Positions 29,846 to 38,934 are shown, numbered from the stretch's first letter. The stretch: DNA of 64,000 bases from CAZYTM01 sp964649725 (GCA_964649725.1 CAZYTM010000010.1:1-64000), one strand, 5' to 3'. Program-made: numbers and translations. Notes: generated from the sequence alone by a model not told the origin.

Positions 29846-30349
29846 ATGGAGAGGCTCTGGGCCCCCTGGCGCATGGAATATATTCTCAATGAGCATGCTG
29901 CATCAGAATGTATCTTTTGCCATGGTCAAGCCTCAGGGCTTGATCGTGACAGGTTAATCCTTTACAAAACCACATCTTCACTGGTGATGATGAATCGATA
30001 TCCATACACCAATGGGCACCTGCTGGTTGCTCCTTTCTCTCATACTGCCGACCTTGATGCCTTAAACGATACAGAATTGCTGGATCTATTCGTAACAGTA
30101 AGAAGTTGCCGGAATCTCTTGCAGAAAGTATTCTCCCCGCAAGGGTTCAATATCGGTATTAATCTAGGTAAGGTAGCTGGTGCCGGAGTTACTGACCATA
30201 TACATCTGCACATTGTACCGCGTTGGAGTGGAGATACAAATTTTATGTCTGTCCTTGATGATGTCCGGGTGATGCCGGAGCATCTGCTGGCAACCTATGA
30301 TCGACTCTATCCTGCCTTTGCCGCGTTGGCGACGGATTGCAGTAAATAA
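29846..30349 (+). CDS. HIT-family nucleotide hydrolase/phosphorylase
   Basis: 167 residues. The histidine triad is His118-x-His120-x-His122 in TDHIHLHIVPRW, and a CIFC pair at 22-25 probably binds zinc. The pattern GFNIGINLGKVAGAGVTDH is that of the bacterial Ap4A-phosphorylase-like branch. It would cleave dinucleoside polyphosphates or nucleotide conjugates in the cytoplasm. AGTGAGGAG lies eight bases before the ATG. pfkA follows 56 bases later on the same strand. Confidence 0.92.
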   Translation: MERLWAPWRMEYILNEHAASECIFCHGQASGLDRDRLILYKTTSSLVMMNRYPYTNGHLLVAPFSHTADLDALNDTELLDLFVTVRSCRNLLQKVFSPQGFNIGINLGKVAGAGVTDHIHLHIVPRWSGDTNFMSVLDDVRVMPEHLLATYDRLYPAFAALATDCSK

Positions 30350-30405
30350 CCGCATAAATAATACTGGCTATAAATGCTGAGCAGATAATTTCCGGAGATC
30401 TAGCT

Positions 30406-31506
30406 ATGGCAAGGAGAGGGAAGCGGATAGGCGTCTTGACAGGTGGTGGGGATTGTCCCGGGCTCAATGCGGTCATCAGAGGGATTGTAAAAGGGGCTAT
30501 TCTCCGCCGCGGTTGGGAGGTAGTCGGTATAGAGGACGGTTTTGACGGACTGCTGCAGCCTGATGAAAAGTGCCATCGGATGTCTCTTGAAGATGTCCGT
30601 GGTATCCTGCCGCGGGGGGGGACGATTCTTGGTACCACCAACCGTGGCAACCCGTTTTCCTCTCCGGTGGTTAAGAACGGACGCACCGAACTGGTTGATA
30701 ACTCTCCCCAGGTGTTGAAGAATATAGCCAGACTTGGTCTTGATACTCTTGTGGTGATAGGTGGAGACGGCTCACTGAAGATCGCTCTGGAGCTCTTGTC
30801 AAAAGGGGTGCCGATTATCGGGGTGCCCAAGACCATTGATAACGATCTTCTGGAAACAGATGTCACATTCGGCTACAACACGGCTCTGGAGACTGCCACT
30901 GATGCACTGGATAAATTACACTCTACTGCAGAGAGCCATCATCGGGTAATGGTAATGGAAGTCATGGGAAGGTATGCCGGCTGGATAGCCCTGGAGTCCG
31001 GTATAGCTGGCGGTGCTGATGTTATCCTGATACCGGAAATACCATTTGATATTAAAAAGATCTGTCGCTCCATCGCAGAACGTTGCAAGCGCGGGAGTCG
31101 TTTCAGTATAATTGTCACCGCAGAAGGTGCATACCCTTGCGGTGGCGACAGAATAGTCAAGATGCGCGCAGATTCTACCCATGCTGTAGAAAGGCTTGGG
31201 GGGGTGGGAGACTTTGTTGCTCGCGAGGTGGCCGGCTGTCTGAATATGGATACCAGAGTTACGGTCCTGGGGCATCTGCAGCGGGGCGGCTCACCATCCA
31301 CTTTTGACAGGTGTCTTGGCAGCTGCTTCGGTATCAAGGCTGTCGAACTAATCGAAAAGCAGACTTATGGTTCTATGGTCTGTCTGCGTGGCCGGAGTAT
31401 CAAATCAGTACCGATAGCCAAGGCGGTTCGCAAGCTCAAGCTGGTCAATCCGAATGGTGAAATGGTGCGGGCTGCTGAAGAGTTAGGGATAATGATGGGG
31501 AGGTGA
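30406..31506 (+). CDS. pfkA: 6-phosphofructokinase
   Basis: 366 residues. Motifs: GGGDCPGLNAVIRG near 14, GTTNRGNPF, GGDGSLKIALE at 119-129 and PKTIDNDL at 141-148, with TID carrying the catalytic Asp. It phosphorylates fructose 6-phosphate. The phosphoryl-donor residues are mixed. Gly122 (E. coli Gly104) is typical of ATP enzymes, while Lys142 (E. coli Gly124) is typical of PPi enzymes. This combination occurs in the long group III PFKs, so donor specificity should not be assumed. Confidence 0.93.
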   Translation: MARRGKRIGVLTGGGDCPGLNAVIRGIVKGAILRRGWEVVGIEDGFDGLLQPDEKCHRMSLEDVRGILPRGGTILGTTNRGNPFSSPVVKNGRTELVDNSPQVLKNIARLGLDTLVVIGGDGSLKIALELLSKGVPIIGVPKTIDNDLLETDVTFGYNTALETATDALDKLHSTAESHHRVMVMEVMGRYAGWIALESGIAGGADVILIPEIPFDIKKICRSIAERCKRGSRFSIIVTAEGAYPCGGDRIVKMRADSTHAVERLGGVGDFVAREVAGCLNMDTRVTVLGHLQRGGSPSTFDRCLGSCFGIKAVELIEKQTYGSMVCLRGRSIKSVPIAKAVRKLKLVNPNGEMVRAAEELGIMMGR

Positions 31507-31654
31507 GGTTGATATTGACTTTCTTTAACCTCTGGCATAGACTGCAATACAATTTAATAACAGATTGATTATTTAATATATGCCCTGCAATGATAGCTTG
31601 TTATCGGCAGGCAACTGGCATTCAGTTTGATTGCCAAGGAGGTGTGAAGGACCG

Positions 31655-33646
31655 ATGCGCCAGCTTTCGGCTAAGAAAAACAGGACGCTGCTTTATGCAG
31701 CGATCGGCTTTGTCCTCGGTATCGGTGCACCTATTGCCTGGACCGTGATAAGGCTCATGCTCTTTTTTGATTCGGCAGTTCCCTTTTGGGAGCAGATATT
31801 CTCAGATATAACAAAATCTTCCTATCAGATGGCGTTATATTCCTATATGGGGATAGGTACTGCCATGGTTATGGGATTCCTTGGCCGTTATATCGGTAAA
31901 GGGAGCGACGAACTCCATGAACGGGCAGTCGAGCTGGACCACTTGCATCGTGAGGTGGCATCGCAAAAGGAGATTTTTGAAAACCGCTACAAGATTCTTG
32001 ACAACAATATAAAGAATTTCCACCAGATCAGCAGCCGAATCCAGAAATCACTTAATATCAAGGAAGTCCTCTCGCTCTGTGCTGAAGGGCTGCACGATAT
32101 CTTAGGCTACGAGCGGGTAAATATCCTGATGGTCGATGATGAGCAATCTCAGTTCCGTTTTGTCACGGCTACCGGGAGTGAGGGTTATGATACCAACGGG
32201 ATAACGCTCCCGCTTGATGAGCGAAGCGGCATAATTTACAAGTGTTACAAGGAGAGGCGGCTCTTCCTGATCGATGATATCGGGAAATGCCCTGACAGCT
32301 ATCTCCTGAAACCACCTTTTGATACCATACAGCCGCTTCGATCCAAGAATTTCGTTATCTGTCCGATAATCGTCAAAAACGAGTCGGTCGGTGTTTTTGG
32401 CATCGACAACAAATTCAGTCACCGTACCCTGAATGATACTGACGTGGATACGGTCAAACTCTTTGCCGACCAGGCTGCATCAGCAATTACCAAGATTAAT
32501 CTGTTGCAGGCTATCGATACTCTTACCGCGGAACTGGAGCGATCATTTTCAGAACTTCTCAAACATAGGGATTCATACTCGCGAAATGTATTGAGTCTCA
32601 AGGGTGCGGTAGAATCCCTGGCAGATAATACTGCACATATAGCCTCAGCTTCTGAGAGTGTAATGGCCTCGGTCGATGAAACAAGTTCAGCAGTCGGTGA
32701 GATATCAGTAGCTATCGAACAGGTTACCAAGAATCTTGACTGCCTGTCAGAAACTGTCGACAAATCTGTGTCAGCCATGGAACAGATCAATGTCTCGTTG
32801 AAAAATGTAGAACAGAATACCGCAGTCTCACATCAGGTCTCCAGTCAGGTGAATCAGGCTGCAGCCAAAAGCCGGGTGGTTGTTGATGAGACCATAGCCG
32901 CTCTGGCGGAAATCCAGAATTCAGTAGAACTCTCCTATAACGGCATCAAGCGACTGACCGATAACAGTAGCCGGATTGACAGCATCGTCAATGTCATAAA
33001 TGACATCACCAAACGGACCAACCTGCTGGCACTGAATGCTTCAATCATTGCAGCACAGGCGGGCGAATATGGTAAGAGTTTTGGTGTTGTCGCCGATGAA
33101 ATCCGTAATCTCTCTTTGCAGACCGGCCGCTCCACCGGCGAGATAACCACTATCATTGAAGAGATCATGAATGAATCAAGGATTGCCGCCGGTAACGTGA
33201 CTGTGACCAAAGACCTGGTCCAGAAAGGTGTAGGTCTAGGGCAGGAGACCGGTTCTGCTTTAAGGGTTATTCTGGAAAGCTCCCACCGTGCCATGGATAT
33301 GACCGAGCAGATCAAGGTCGCCACTGAAGAGCAGACCAAGAGTGTCCAGATGGTAACCCAGTCGATCGAAGATGTCAGCACCATGACGTCGCAGATATTC
33401 AATGCCTCCAAGGAACAGGCTAATGCGACAAAGAGTATTGTCCGTGCGATCGATTCCATTAAAGAGATGACCCATGAAATGGTGGGTGCAACCGGCCGGC
33501 AGGTCGAGGATGGCGGCAAGATCAAAAAGTCTGTCGATGAGGTCGGACAGATGGTTATCGGTATCTTTGACGACCTTGAGGAGCGGCGTAGCGAAAGCCG
33601 TGAGGTCGTGAAGGAGCTTGAGGTGATCAAGCAGGGCGGAGGGTAA
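31655..33646 (+). CDS. Methyl-accepting chemotaxis protein with GAF domain
   Basis: 663 residues. Two membrane helices lie near the N-terminus (about 10-33 and 55-75), with a short loop between. A GAF sensor (about 125-285) and a long MCP signalling domain (about 320-640) follow. The hairpin tip reads TNLLALNASIIAAQAGEYGKSF: the Glu and Arg found in most receptors (AAVEAARAGE) are replaced by Ile and Gln. No CheR-tethering pentapeptide is present. No HAMP domain is evident. ATG at 31655 is chosen; an upstream TTG frame at 31631 would contain the AAGGAGG ribosome-binding site. No che genes are in the window. Confidence 0.9.
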   Translation: MRQLSAKKNRTLLYAAIGFVLGIGAPIAWTVIRLMLFFDSAVPFWEQIFSDITKSSYQMALYSYMGIGTAMVMGFLGRYIGKGSDELHERAVELDHLHREVASQKEIFENRYKILDNNIKNFHQISSRIQKSLNIKEVLSLCAEGLHDILGYERVNILMVDDEQSQFRFVTATGSEGYDTNGITLPLDERSGIIYKCYKERRLFLIDDIGKCPDSYLLKPPFDTIQPLRSKNFVICPIIVKNESVGVFGIDNKFSHRTLNDTDVDTVKLFADQAASAITKINLLQAIDTLTAELERSFSELLKHRDSYSRNVLSLKGAVESLADNTAHIASASESVMASVDETSSAVGEISVAIEQVTKNLDCLSETVDKSVSAMEQINVSLKNVEQNTAVSHQVSSQVNQAAAKSRVVVDETIAALAEIQNSVELSYNGIKRLTDNSSRIDSIVNVINDITKRTNLLALNASIIAAQAGEYGKSFGVVADEIRNLSLQTGRSTGEITTIIEEIMNESRIAAGNVTVTKDLVQKGVGLGQETGSALRVILESSHRAMDMTEQIKVATEEQTKSVQMVTQSIEDVSTMTSQIFNASKEQANATKSIVRAIDSIKEMTHEMVGATGRQVEDGGKIKKSVDEVGQMVIGIFDDLEERRSESREVVKELEVIKQGGG

Positions 33647-33692
33647 TATCGGTAGATAATGACCACTGGACATTAATAATGGTATTATTTTC

Positions 33693-33722
33693 TAGACAGA
33701 TTTTAGCGGTTTGTGGTAAAAA
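33693..33722 (+). promoter_or_regulatory. Candidate promoter of the panB leader
   Basis: TAGACA (33693-33698), then 18 bases, then TAAAAA (33717-33722). Weak by sequence, but well placed to transcribe the structured leader that follows. Confidence 0.3.
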
Positions 33723-33728
33723 ACTAAT

Positions 33729-33872
33729 CTGATGTGACAGGGCCCGCCACAATCGGGTGGAGCCGGAAGTACTGATTAAATACATTGAATACCGCCTGGA
33801 TTTGGTAACGAACCGGGACGGGAGGCAATAGCCGGTTACTGCACCAGCCAGTTAATAAACTGTCTTGGTGTT
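33729..33872 (+). promoter_or_regulatory. Structured 5' leader of panBCD, candidate pan RNA motif
   Basis: Several helices can be drawn before the terminator at 33873. One is GGC-CCGCC with GGTGG-A-GCC around 33741-33764, with one bulged A. A second is GTAAC-gaa-CCGG with CCGGTTAC around 33806-33839. A third is CAGTT-AATA-AACTG at 33849-33862. The first two modules end in similar sequences (AGCCGGAAGTACTG and AGCCGGTTACTG), suggesting a tandem arrangement. The pan motif is a known cis-regulatory RNA with bulged adenosines, often in tandem, upstream of panBCD operons and reported from deltaproteobacteria. The match here is by position and general shape, not by a verified consensus. Confidence 0.4.
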
Positions 33873-33914
33873 AAACAGCGCCTTTCGTTTCTGATGGCGC
33901 TGTTTCTGTTTTTT
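33873..33914 (+). terminator. Terminator/attenuator just before panB
   Basis: AAACAGCGCC (33873-33882) and GGCGCTGTTT (33896-33905) form a perfect 10-pair stem, followed by CTG and six T. It ends 11 bases before the panB ATG, so transcription must read through or restart inside it. This placement fits attenuation by the upstream leader. Confidence 0.85.
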
Positions 33915-33925
33915 GGGATAGATTT

Positions 33926-34729
33926 ATGAGTAAACGGAAGACGATTCTAGATATCCAGAAGATGAAGGCGACAGGTGAAAAAATCAGCGTCCTAACCTGT
34001 TATGACTATGCCTTTGCCAGGATTCTCGACAGTTGTGGTATCGACATCCTGCTGGTCGGTGATTCAGTCGGAGTGGTGGTGGCTGGACATGAAAATACCC
34101 TTCCGGTCACCATGGCCGAAATCTGTTACCACACCAAAGCAGTGGTGCGTGCCAATCCGAAGGCTTTCGTAGTGGCCGATATGCCGTTTCTCTCTTACCA
34201 GACCGATCTTGTCACTGCCAGGCGCAATGCCGGCAGGCTGATCAAGGAAGGCGGGGCAGAGGCGGTCAAGCTGGAGGGTGGTGAGCATGTGGCTGCTACC
34301 GTTCGTGCCATAGTTGATATGGATATCCCGGTGATGGCCCATATCGGCCTCACCCCGCAATCGATCCACAGGATGGGCGGGTATCGGGTCCAGGGCAAGC
34401 ATGAGGAGCAGGCCGAAAGGCTCCTGGCGGATGCCCATGCCGTAGCAGCTGCAGGGGCCTTTGCCGTGGTACTGGAGGGGATCCCGCGCAAGCTGGCACG
34501 CCGCATCACTACAGAGATATCGATACCGACCATCGGTATCGGCGCCGGACCTGACTGTGATGGCCAGGTGCTGGTGATACATGACATTTTAGGACTTTGT
34601 GAAAAGTATTCACCGAAATTCGTCAAGCGTTATGCCGATGCTCGGGAATTGATTGCTGATGCTGCTTCACGCTATATCGCAGATGTAAAGACCGGTGCAT
34701 TTCCGACCGAGGAACAGTCGTTCAACTGA
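33926..34729 (+). CDS. panB: Ketopantoate hydroxymethyltransferase
   Basis: 267 residues. Motifs: LTCYDYAFARILDSCGIDILLVGDSVG, MPFLSY, AVKLEGG, HIGLTPQ and IGIGAGPDCDGQVLV, all typical of PanB. It adds a hydroxymethyl group to alpha-ketoisovalerate on the way to pantothenate. The ribosome-binding site (GGGAT) is weak and lies directly behind the terminator. panC follows after one base. Confidence 0.97.
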   Translation: MSKRKTILDIQKMKATGEKISVLTCYDYAFARILDSCGIDILLVGDSVGVVVAGHENTLPVTMAEICYHTKAVVRANPKAFVVADMPFLSYQTDLVTARRNAGRLIKEGGAEAVKLEGGEHVAATVRAIVDMDIPVMAHIGLTPQSIHRMGGYRVQGKHEEQAERLLADAHAVAAAGAFAVVLEGIPRKLARRITTEISIPTIGIGAGPDCDGQVLVIHDILGLCEKYSPKFVKRYADARELIADAASRYIADVKTGAFPTEEQSFN

Positions 34730-34730
34730 T

Positions 34731-35582
34731 ATGCAGATAGTCGATTCTGTTGCAGAGATGCAAAAAATGGCAGTTGCTGCCAGGGACGAAGGAAAGACCA
34801 TCGCTTTTGTCCCGACCATGGGTTTCCTCCACGCCGGCCATGCCTCATTGCTGCAGGAAGGGCGCAGGCGCGGGGATTTACTGGTGTTGAGTATATTCGT
34901 CAACCCGACCCAGTTTGGCGCTGGTGAAGATCTTGACGCCTATCCAAGGGATATGGAACGGGATACCCGAATAGCGGCTGAGGCCGGGGTGGATCTGATC
35001 TTTGCCCCGCGGCCGTCGGCGATCTACCCGAAAGGTTTTCAGACATACGTAAATACGGAAGAGATATCTCTGCCTCTTTGCGGCGGGAGCAGACCCGGCC
35101 ATTTTCGCGGGGTAACAACGGTGGTGACCAAGCTTTTCAATATTGTCCAGCCACATCTGGCCCTGTTCGGCAAGAAAGATTTTCAGCAGCTGGCGGTGAT
35201 AAGACAGATGGTCGCTGACCTGAACATGCCGGTAGAGATCATCGGCATGCCGATAGTGCGTGAAACGGACGGACTGGCAATGAGTTCCCGCAACAGCTAT
35301 CTGTCTGCCGCAGAACGCACTGCTGCGCTTTCGCTGTCACGTGCCATCAAGGTGGCACGGAACAGTTACCGGTTGGGTGAGAGAGATGCAACACTGCTCA
35401 GGGAACAGGTGGTAAAGAGCCTTGTCAATGAACCGCTGGCAGCGATAGATTATGTTGAATTACGTGACGGAACGACCCTGGCAGAGGTCAAGGTTGTAAA
35501 TGCTGAGACGCTGCTGGCATTGGCTGTGAAAATTGGAAGAACCAGACTGATAGATAACTGTATACTGGGAGAGGAGAACTGA
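34731..35582 (+). CDS. panC: Pantothenate synthetase
   Basis: 283 residues. The HIGH-like nucleotide site is FVPTMGFLHAGHASL, followed by SIFVNPTQFG, GKKDFQQLAVIRQMV and MSSRNSYL. It joins pantoate and beta-alanine with ATP. The start at 34731 is one base after the panB stop; an upstream frame back to 34695 lies inside panB. Confidence 0.97.
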   Translation: MQIVDSVAEMQKMAVAARDEGKTIAFVPTMGFLHAGHASLLQEGRRRGDLLVLSIFVNPTQFGAGEDLDAYPRDMERDTRIAAEAGVDLIFAPRPSAIYPKGFQTYVNTEEISLPLCGGSRPGHFRGVTTVVTKLFNIVQPHLALFGKKDFQQLAVIRQMVADLNMPVEIIGMPIVRETDGLAMSSRNSYLSAAERTAALSLSRAIKVARNSYRLGERDATLLREQVVKSLVNEPLAAIDYVELRDGTTLAEVKVVNAETLLALAVKIGRTRLIDNCILGEEN

Positions 35583-35981
35583 ATGGAAAGAAAGATGCTT
35601 AAGAGCAAGATCCACCGCGCTACCGTAACAGGTGCCGACCTCCACTACGAGGGGAGCATCACCATCGACAAGGACCTGATGGAGGCCTCTGACATCATCC
35701 CTTACGAAGCGGTAGCCATCTGGAATGTGACCAATGGCAATCGTTTCGAGACCTATGCAATCGAGGGTGAGAGAGGTTCCGGGGTCATCTGTATCAATGG
35801 TGCTGCTGCCAGGCTGGTGGCGCCAAAAGACCTGGTGATCATTGCCAGTTTTGTCGGGATGGAGAATGAGGAAGCCAAGCAGTACGAACCTAAACTGGTC
35901 TTTGTTGACGACCAGAACCGGATGTTGCCGACGCGGAAGGAGGTTGCCGGCCAGGGGAGTCTGAAAAAAGTCGCCTGGTAG
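35583..35981 (+). CDS. panD: Aspartate 1-decarboxylase proenzyme
   Basis: 132 residues. The self-cleavage site YEGS (Gly-Ser at about 28-29) that makes the pyruvoyl group is present, with WNVTNGNRFETYAIEGERGSG and ICINGAAAR. It makes beta-alanine for PanC. GAGAGGAG lies six bases before the ATG, which directly follows the panC stop. A full panBCD operon is thus present. Confidence 0.97.
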   Translation: MERKMLKSKIHRATVTGADLHYEGSITIDKDLMEASDIIPYEAVAIWNVTNGNRFETYAIEGERGSGVICINGAAARLVAPKDLVIIASFVGMENEEAKQYEPKLVFVDDQNRMLPTRKEVAGQGSLKKVAW

Positions 35982-36012
35982 TTGCAACTGTTCATAACAC
36001 TGTCGTTCTGCA

Positions 36013-36053
36013 GGCCAAGGCGGGGTCTATACACCACCTTGGCCTTTGCTTTT
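36013..36053 (+). terminator. Terminator of panBCD
   Basis: GGCCAAGG (36013-36020) and CCTTGGCC (36037-36044) form a perfect 8-pair stem with a 16-base loop, followed by a T-rich tail. Confidence 0.8.
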
Positions 36054-36112
36054 ATAGCGCTACATGTTAGACTTCATGCAGAAATAGAGAAGCAATTACT
36101 GGGGTAGCAGCC

Positions 36113-37357
36113 ATGAAGATATTTTCAGCATCTTATCTACTCTCAATGAATAGCCCCCCCCTTGCAGGGGGCGGCTTGGTTGTAGATAAAGGGAGAATAA
36201 TAGCGGTCGGCACCCTAACTGATTTGCGAGCAAAATACCATGGAGAGGTGCGGGATTTCCCCGGGATGGTTATCATGCCTGGGCTAGTCAATGCCCATAG
36301 CCATCTTGAGCTTACCCATTTTCCTGCCTGGAAAATCAGGAAGGGGCTGGATTATTCACCAAGGAGCTATGCTGACTGGGTAGTCCAGGTAATAAAGGTA
36401 AAACGTGGCGTAAGCAGCGAGGAGCTCCTTCAGTCTCTTCGTGAAGGGTTATGGAAAGCGCTCGAGTCCGGCACCACAACCATCGGCGAGATAGTGACCG
36501 ACCGGTCCATGGTCAATCTCTATATCAACTCACCACTCTCCGGAAGGCTTTATCTGGAGGCTATAGGTCATGAACCGGGCCGTTGTGACGATCTTGCCAA
36601 GGAGCTTGCAAGGGTGCTGGATGATTTTGAGGAAGGGCGCTTTCTCCCTGGACTTTCCCCCCATGCACCACATACCCTTGCCAGGAATTTTATGCTGAAG
36701 ATCGGAGGAATGGCAGCTGGCCGAGGTCTGTCGCTAATGATCCATCTTGCTGAATCAGCTGAAGAGGTGAGCTTCATGCACGACTCCACCGGCCGGATTG
36801 CAGAGCTGATCTACCCTATGGCCGGTTGGAACGATTATCTGCCCCCTCCACAACGGACCAGTTCAACCGCCTATCTTGACAGCCTCGGTCTGTTGAACCC
36901 TGCGACGACTGTTGTACATGCGGTCCATGTCACACCGGCAGATATCGGGATATTAAAGGAACGTGGCGTCTCGGTCGTTCTCTGCCCCCGTAGTAATGAC
37001 CGGCTTGATGTGGGGCGTGCTCCGGCTGGATTACTGAAAAAGAGCGGCATAAGATTGGCGCTCGGCACAGACTCTCTGGCGAGTAACGACTCCCTCTCGC
37101 TTTGGGATGAAATGCGCTTTCTTCGCCGGGAATTCCCGGGGACATTCACTCCAGATGAATCACTTGCCATGGTCACCATCGAAGCGGCCAGGTCGCTGCA
37201 GGTGGAGGAGCTGGCTGGTTCAATCGTGCCTGGCAAGCCGGCAAACCTGCTTGTCATGCAGACAGGTCATCTTGGCAGAGCAGACGAACTGGCTGAGTCG
37301 CTCATAGAAGAGGGGAGAGTAGAGGCTGTTTTCGTCAGTGGGGAGCAGCAGGTATGA
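36113..37357 (+). CDS. Amidohydrolase-family deaminase
   Basis: 414 residues. Metal site: His62-x-His64 in VNAHSHLELTH, a His in SLMIHLAES, a His in VVHAVHVTP and an Asp in LGTDSLASND. This is the TrzN/AtzA/guanine deaminase-like branch. One possible role is aminofutalosine deaminase of the futalosine menaquinone pathway, but no mqn gene is adjacent, so this is only a guess. It overlaps the convergent RlmD-like gene by 23 bases at the 3' ends. Confidence 0.8.
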   Translation: MKIFSASYLLSMNSPPLAGGGLVVDKGRIIAVGTLTDLRAKYHGEVRDFPGMVIMPGLVNAHSHLELTHFPAWKIRKGLDYSPRSYADWVVQVIKVKRGVSSEELLQSLREGLWKALESGTTTIGEIVTDRSMVNLYINSPLSGRLYLEAIGHEPGRCDDLAKELARVLDDFEEGRFLPGLSPHAPHTLARNFMLKIGGMAAGRGLSLMIHLAESAEEVSFMHDSTGRIAELIYPMAGWNDYLPPPQRTSSTAYLDSLGLLNPATTVVHAVHVTPADIGILKERGVSVVLCPRSNDRLDVGRAPAGLLKKSGIRLALGTDSLASNDSLSLWDEMRFLRREFPGTFTPDESLAMVTIEAARSLQVEELAGSIVPGKPANLLVMQTGHLGRADELAESLIEEGRVEAVFVSGEQQV

Positions 37358-38801
37358 CGGACTTCTCTAACAGGGCGATGCAATCCAGATGTGGTGTCTG
37401 GGGGAGCATGTCTACCGGTTGCACCATAACGTTTATGTATCCATCCCTGGAGAGTTGGTCAAGGTCACGTGCCAGTGTTGCTGGAGAAGATGAGAGATAG
37501 ATAATCCGATCCGGCAGCAAGGCAGCAATCTCTTTAATTATCCTGGAATCACAACCGGTTCTGCCGGGACTGACGATCAGCAGGTCGATCTTGAGTCCAT
37601 CCTGGCGCAATTCCGCCAATATATTTCCTGCTTCTCCTGCTAAAAAATCACAGTTATCGATACCATTCAAGCGGGCGTTGTTTTCAGCCTCCTTTACTAT
37701 CTTTTCCGTAAGCTCTATCGCATAAATATGTCTAGCTCTGCTGGCAAGTAAAAGCGATATCCAGCCGCTCCCGCAATAGAGATCGACCACCTCTTCAACT
37801 CCGGTAAGATCGGCCCAACCTCTTACTGTCTCGCAAATGATTTCAGCGCTACCGCTGTTCACCTGAAATATCGAGTGGGGTGAAATGGTGAATCTTCTGT
37901 CACAAATATTGACCGGTAAAGAGTGCTTCCGGGTGAGGAAGTGATTCTGCTCTCCAAGGACTCCCTTGCCAGTTGAGCCGTTGATGTTCTGGACGATTGT
38001 TGATATCTCGGGGACTGTATTCTGGAGGTGTTTGGACAAGTGATGTAACTCGTTAAAACTCCTTTGACTGGTTACGAAAACCACCATGGCCTGGTTTTCT
38101 GATTCAGAGACACGTACTAGCAGATGGCGAAGCAGGCCATTTCCGGTTCTGGAGGAGTAGATCGGGACTTTACCTCTGCTTATACCCTCTTTAGTCGCAG
38201 CGATTATTCGGTTTATCAGGGGGTGATTAAGTGGGCAGTCGCTGATGTCCTGGATTTCATCGCTGGAGCGGCGATAGATGCCGATGACCGGAGCGGCGAA
38301 TCTGCCAGCAATGACAAGCTTTGCTGAGTTTCGATAATGAAGCGGTTGCGGGGAAGGAATCATGTTTTGCAACTGGATATTCTGCAGAGATCTGTAGCGG
38401 GCAAACTCCTGTTGCAACGCCCCTTGCTTCCAATTGAGCTGGGCAGGGTACTTCATCAGCATCAATGGGCAGCCATCGCAGCTGCCAAGGCGGGTGCAGG
38501 CGGGCGAAGCGAGGCGTTGCGGGGAGTGGCGCAGTATCTTGACGGCAGTGGCAAATGCTTCCCGTTTGCCGCTAAAATCGATTCTGACGCGCGCCTGTTC
38601 GCCAGGCAAAGCACCATTCACCAGGATATTGAAACCATTGTGAGTCGCTTTTCCGTAACCGGATTCATTGAGGGCAGATATGGCAAGATCTAGTACCATT
38701 CCTGATTTCAGCCCAGTTGGTGGCGAATCAGGTCGAATCTTTTTCTTAGTCGATTTCATGTAACTATGAAACAGGAAAGGATGGGGAAAGTCAATCATCA
38801 A
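37335..38801 (-). CDS. RlmD/TrmA-like rRNA methyltransferase homologue lacking catalytic residues
   Basis: 488 residues. The architecture is that of RlmD (23S rRNA m5U methyltransferase): N-terminal TRAM-like domain, four iron-sulfur cysteines (Cys102, Cys108, Cys111, Cys189), and a SAM-binding Rossmann domain with VVDLYCGSGWISLLL near 338-352. The catalytic residues differ. The nucleophile motif SCNP is SSSP (Ser438 in place of Cys). The DPxR motif is SPGR (411-414). The HLE general base near the C-terminus is HLD (Asp473). It may bind RNA without methylating it, or use another chemistry. The start is uncertain; an ATG at 38759 (MKSTKKK) is possible. No frameshift is seen, and the gene is intact. 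Confidence 0.85.
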   Translation of the reverse strand: MMIDFPHPFLFHSYMKSTKKKIRPDSPPTGLKSGMVLDLAISALNESGYGKATHNGFNILVNGALPGEQARVRIDFSGKREAFATAVKILRHSPQRLASPACTRLGSCDGCPLMLMKYPAQLNWKQGALQQEFARYRSLQNIQLQNMIPSPQPLHYRNSAKLVIAGRFAAPVIGIYRRSSDEIQDISDCPLNHPLINRIIAATKEGISRGKVPIYSSRTGNGLLRHLLVRVSESENQAMVVFVTSQRSFNELHHLSKHLQNTVPEISTIVQNINGSTGKGVLGEQNHFLTRKHSLPVNICDRRFTISPHSIFQVNSGSAEIICETVRGWADLTGVEEVVDLYCGSGWISLLLASRARHIYAIELTEKIVKEAENNARLNGIDNCDFLAGEAGNILAELRQDGLKIDLLIVSPGRTGCDSRIIKEIAALLPDRIIYLSSSPATLARDLDQLSRDGYINVMVQPVDMLPQTPHLDCIALLEKSVIPAAPH

Positions 38802-38934
38802 GTTTTAAGGTTCACCTCCATTAAAATAAATGAGTATGTTTTGGAATCAGATGTGTAGAAATATTAGTCATTAGGTCGGTGCCGATGTGAGCCGCACATT
38901 GGCAATGCTAATGTAATTGGCTGAAATTGCTGAA

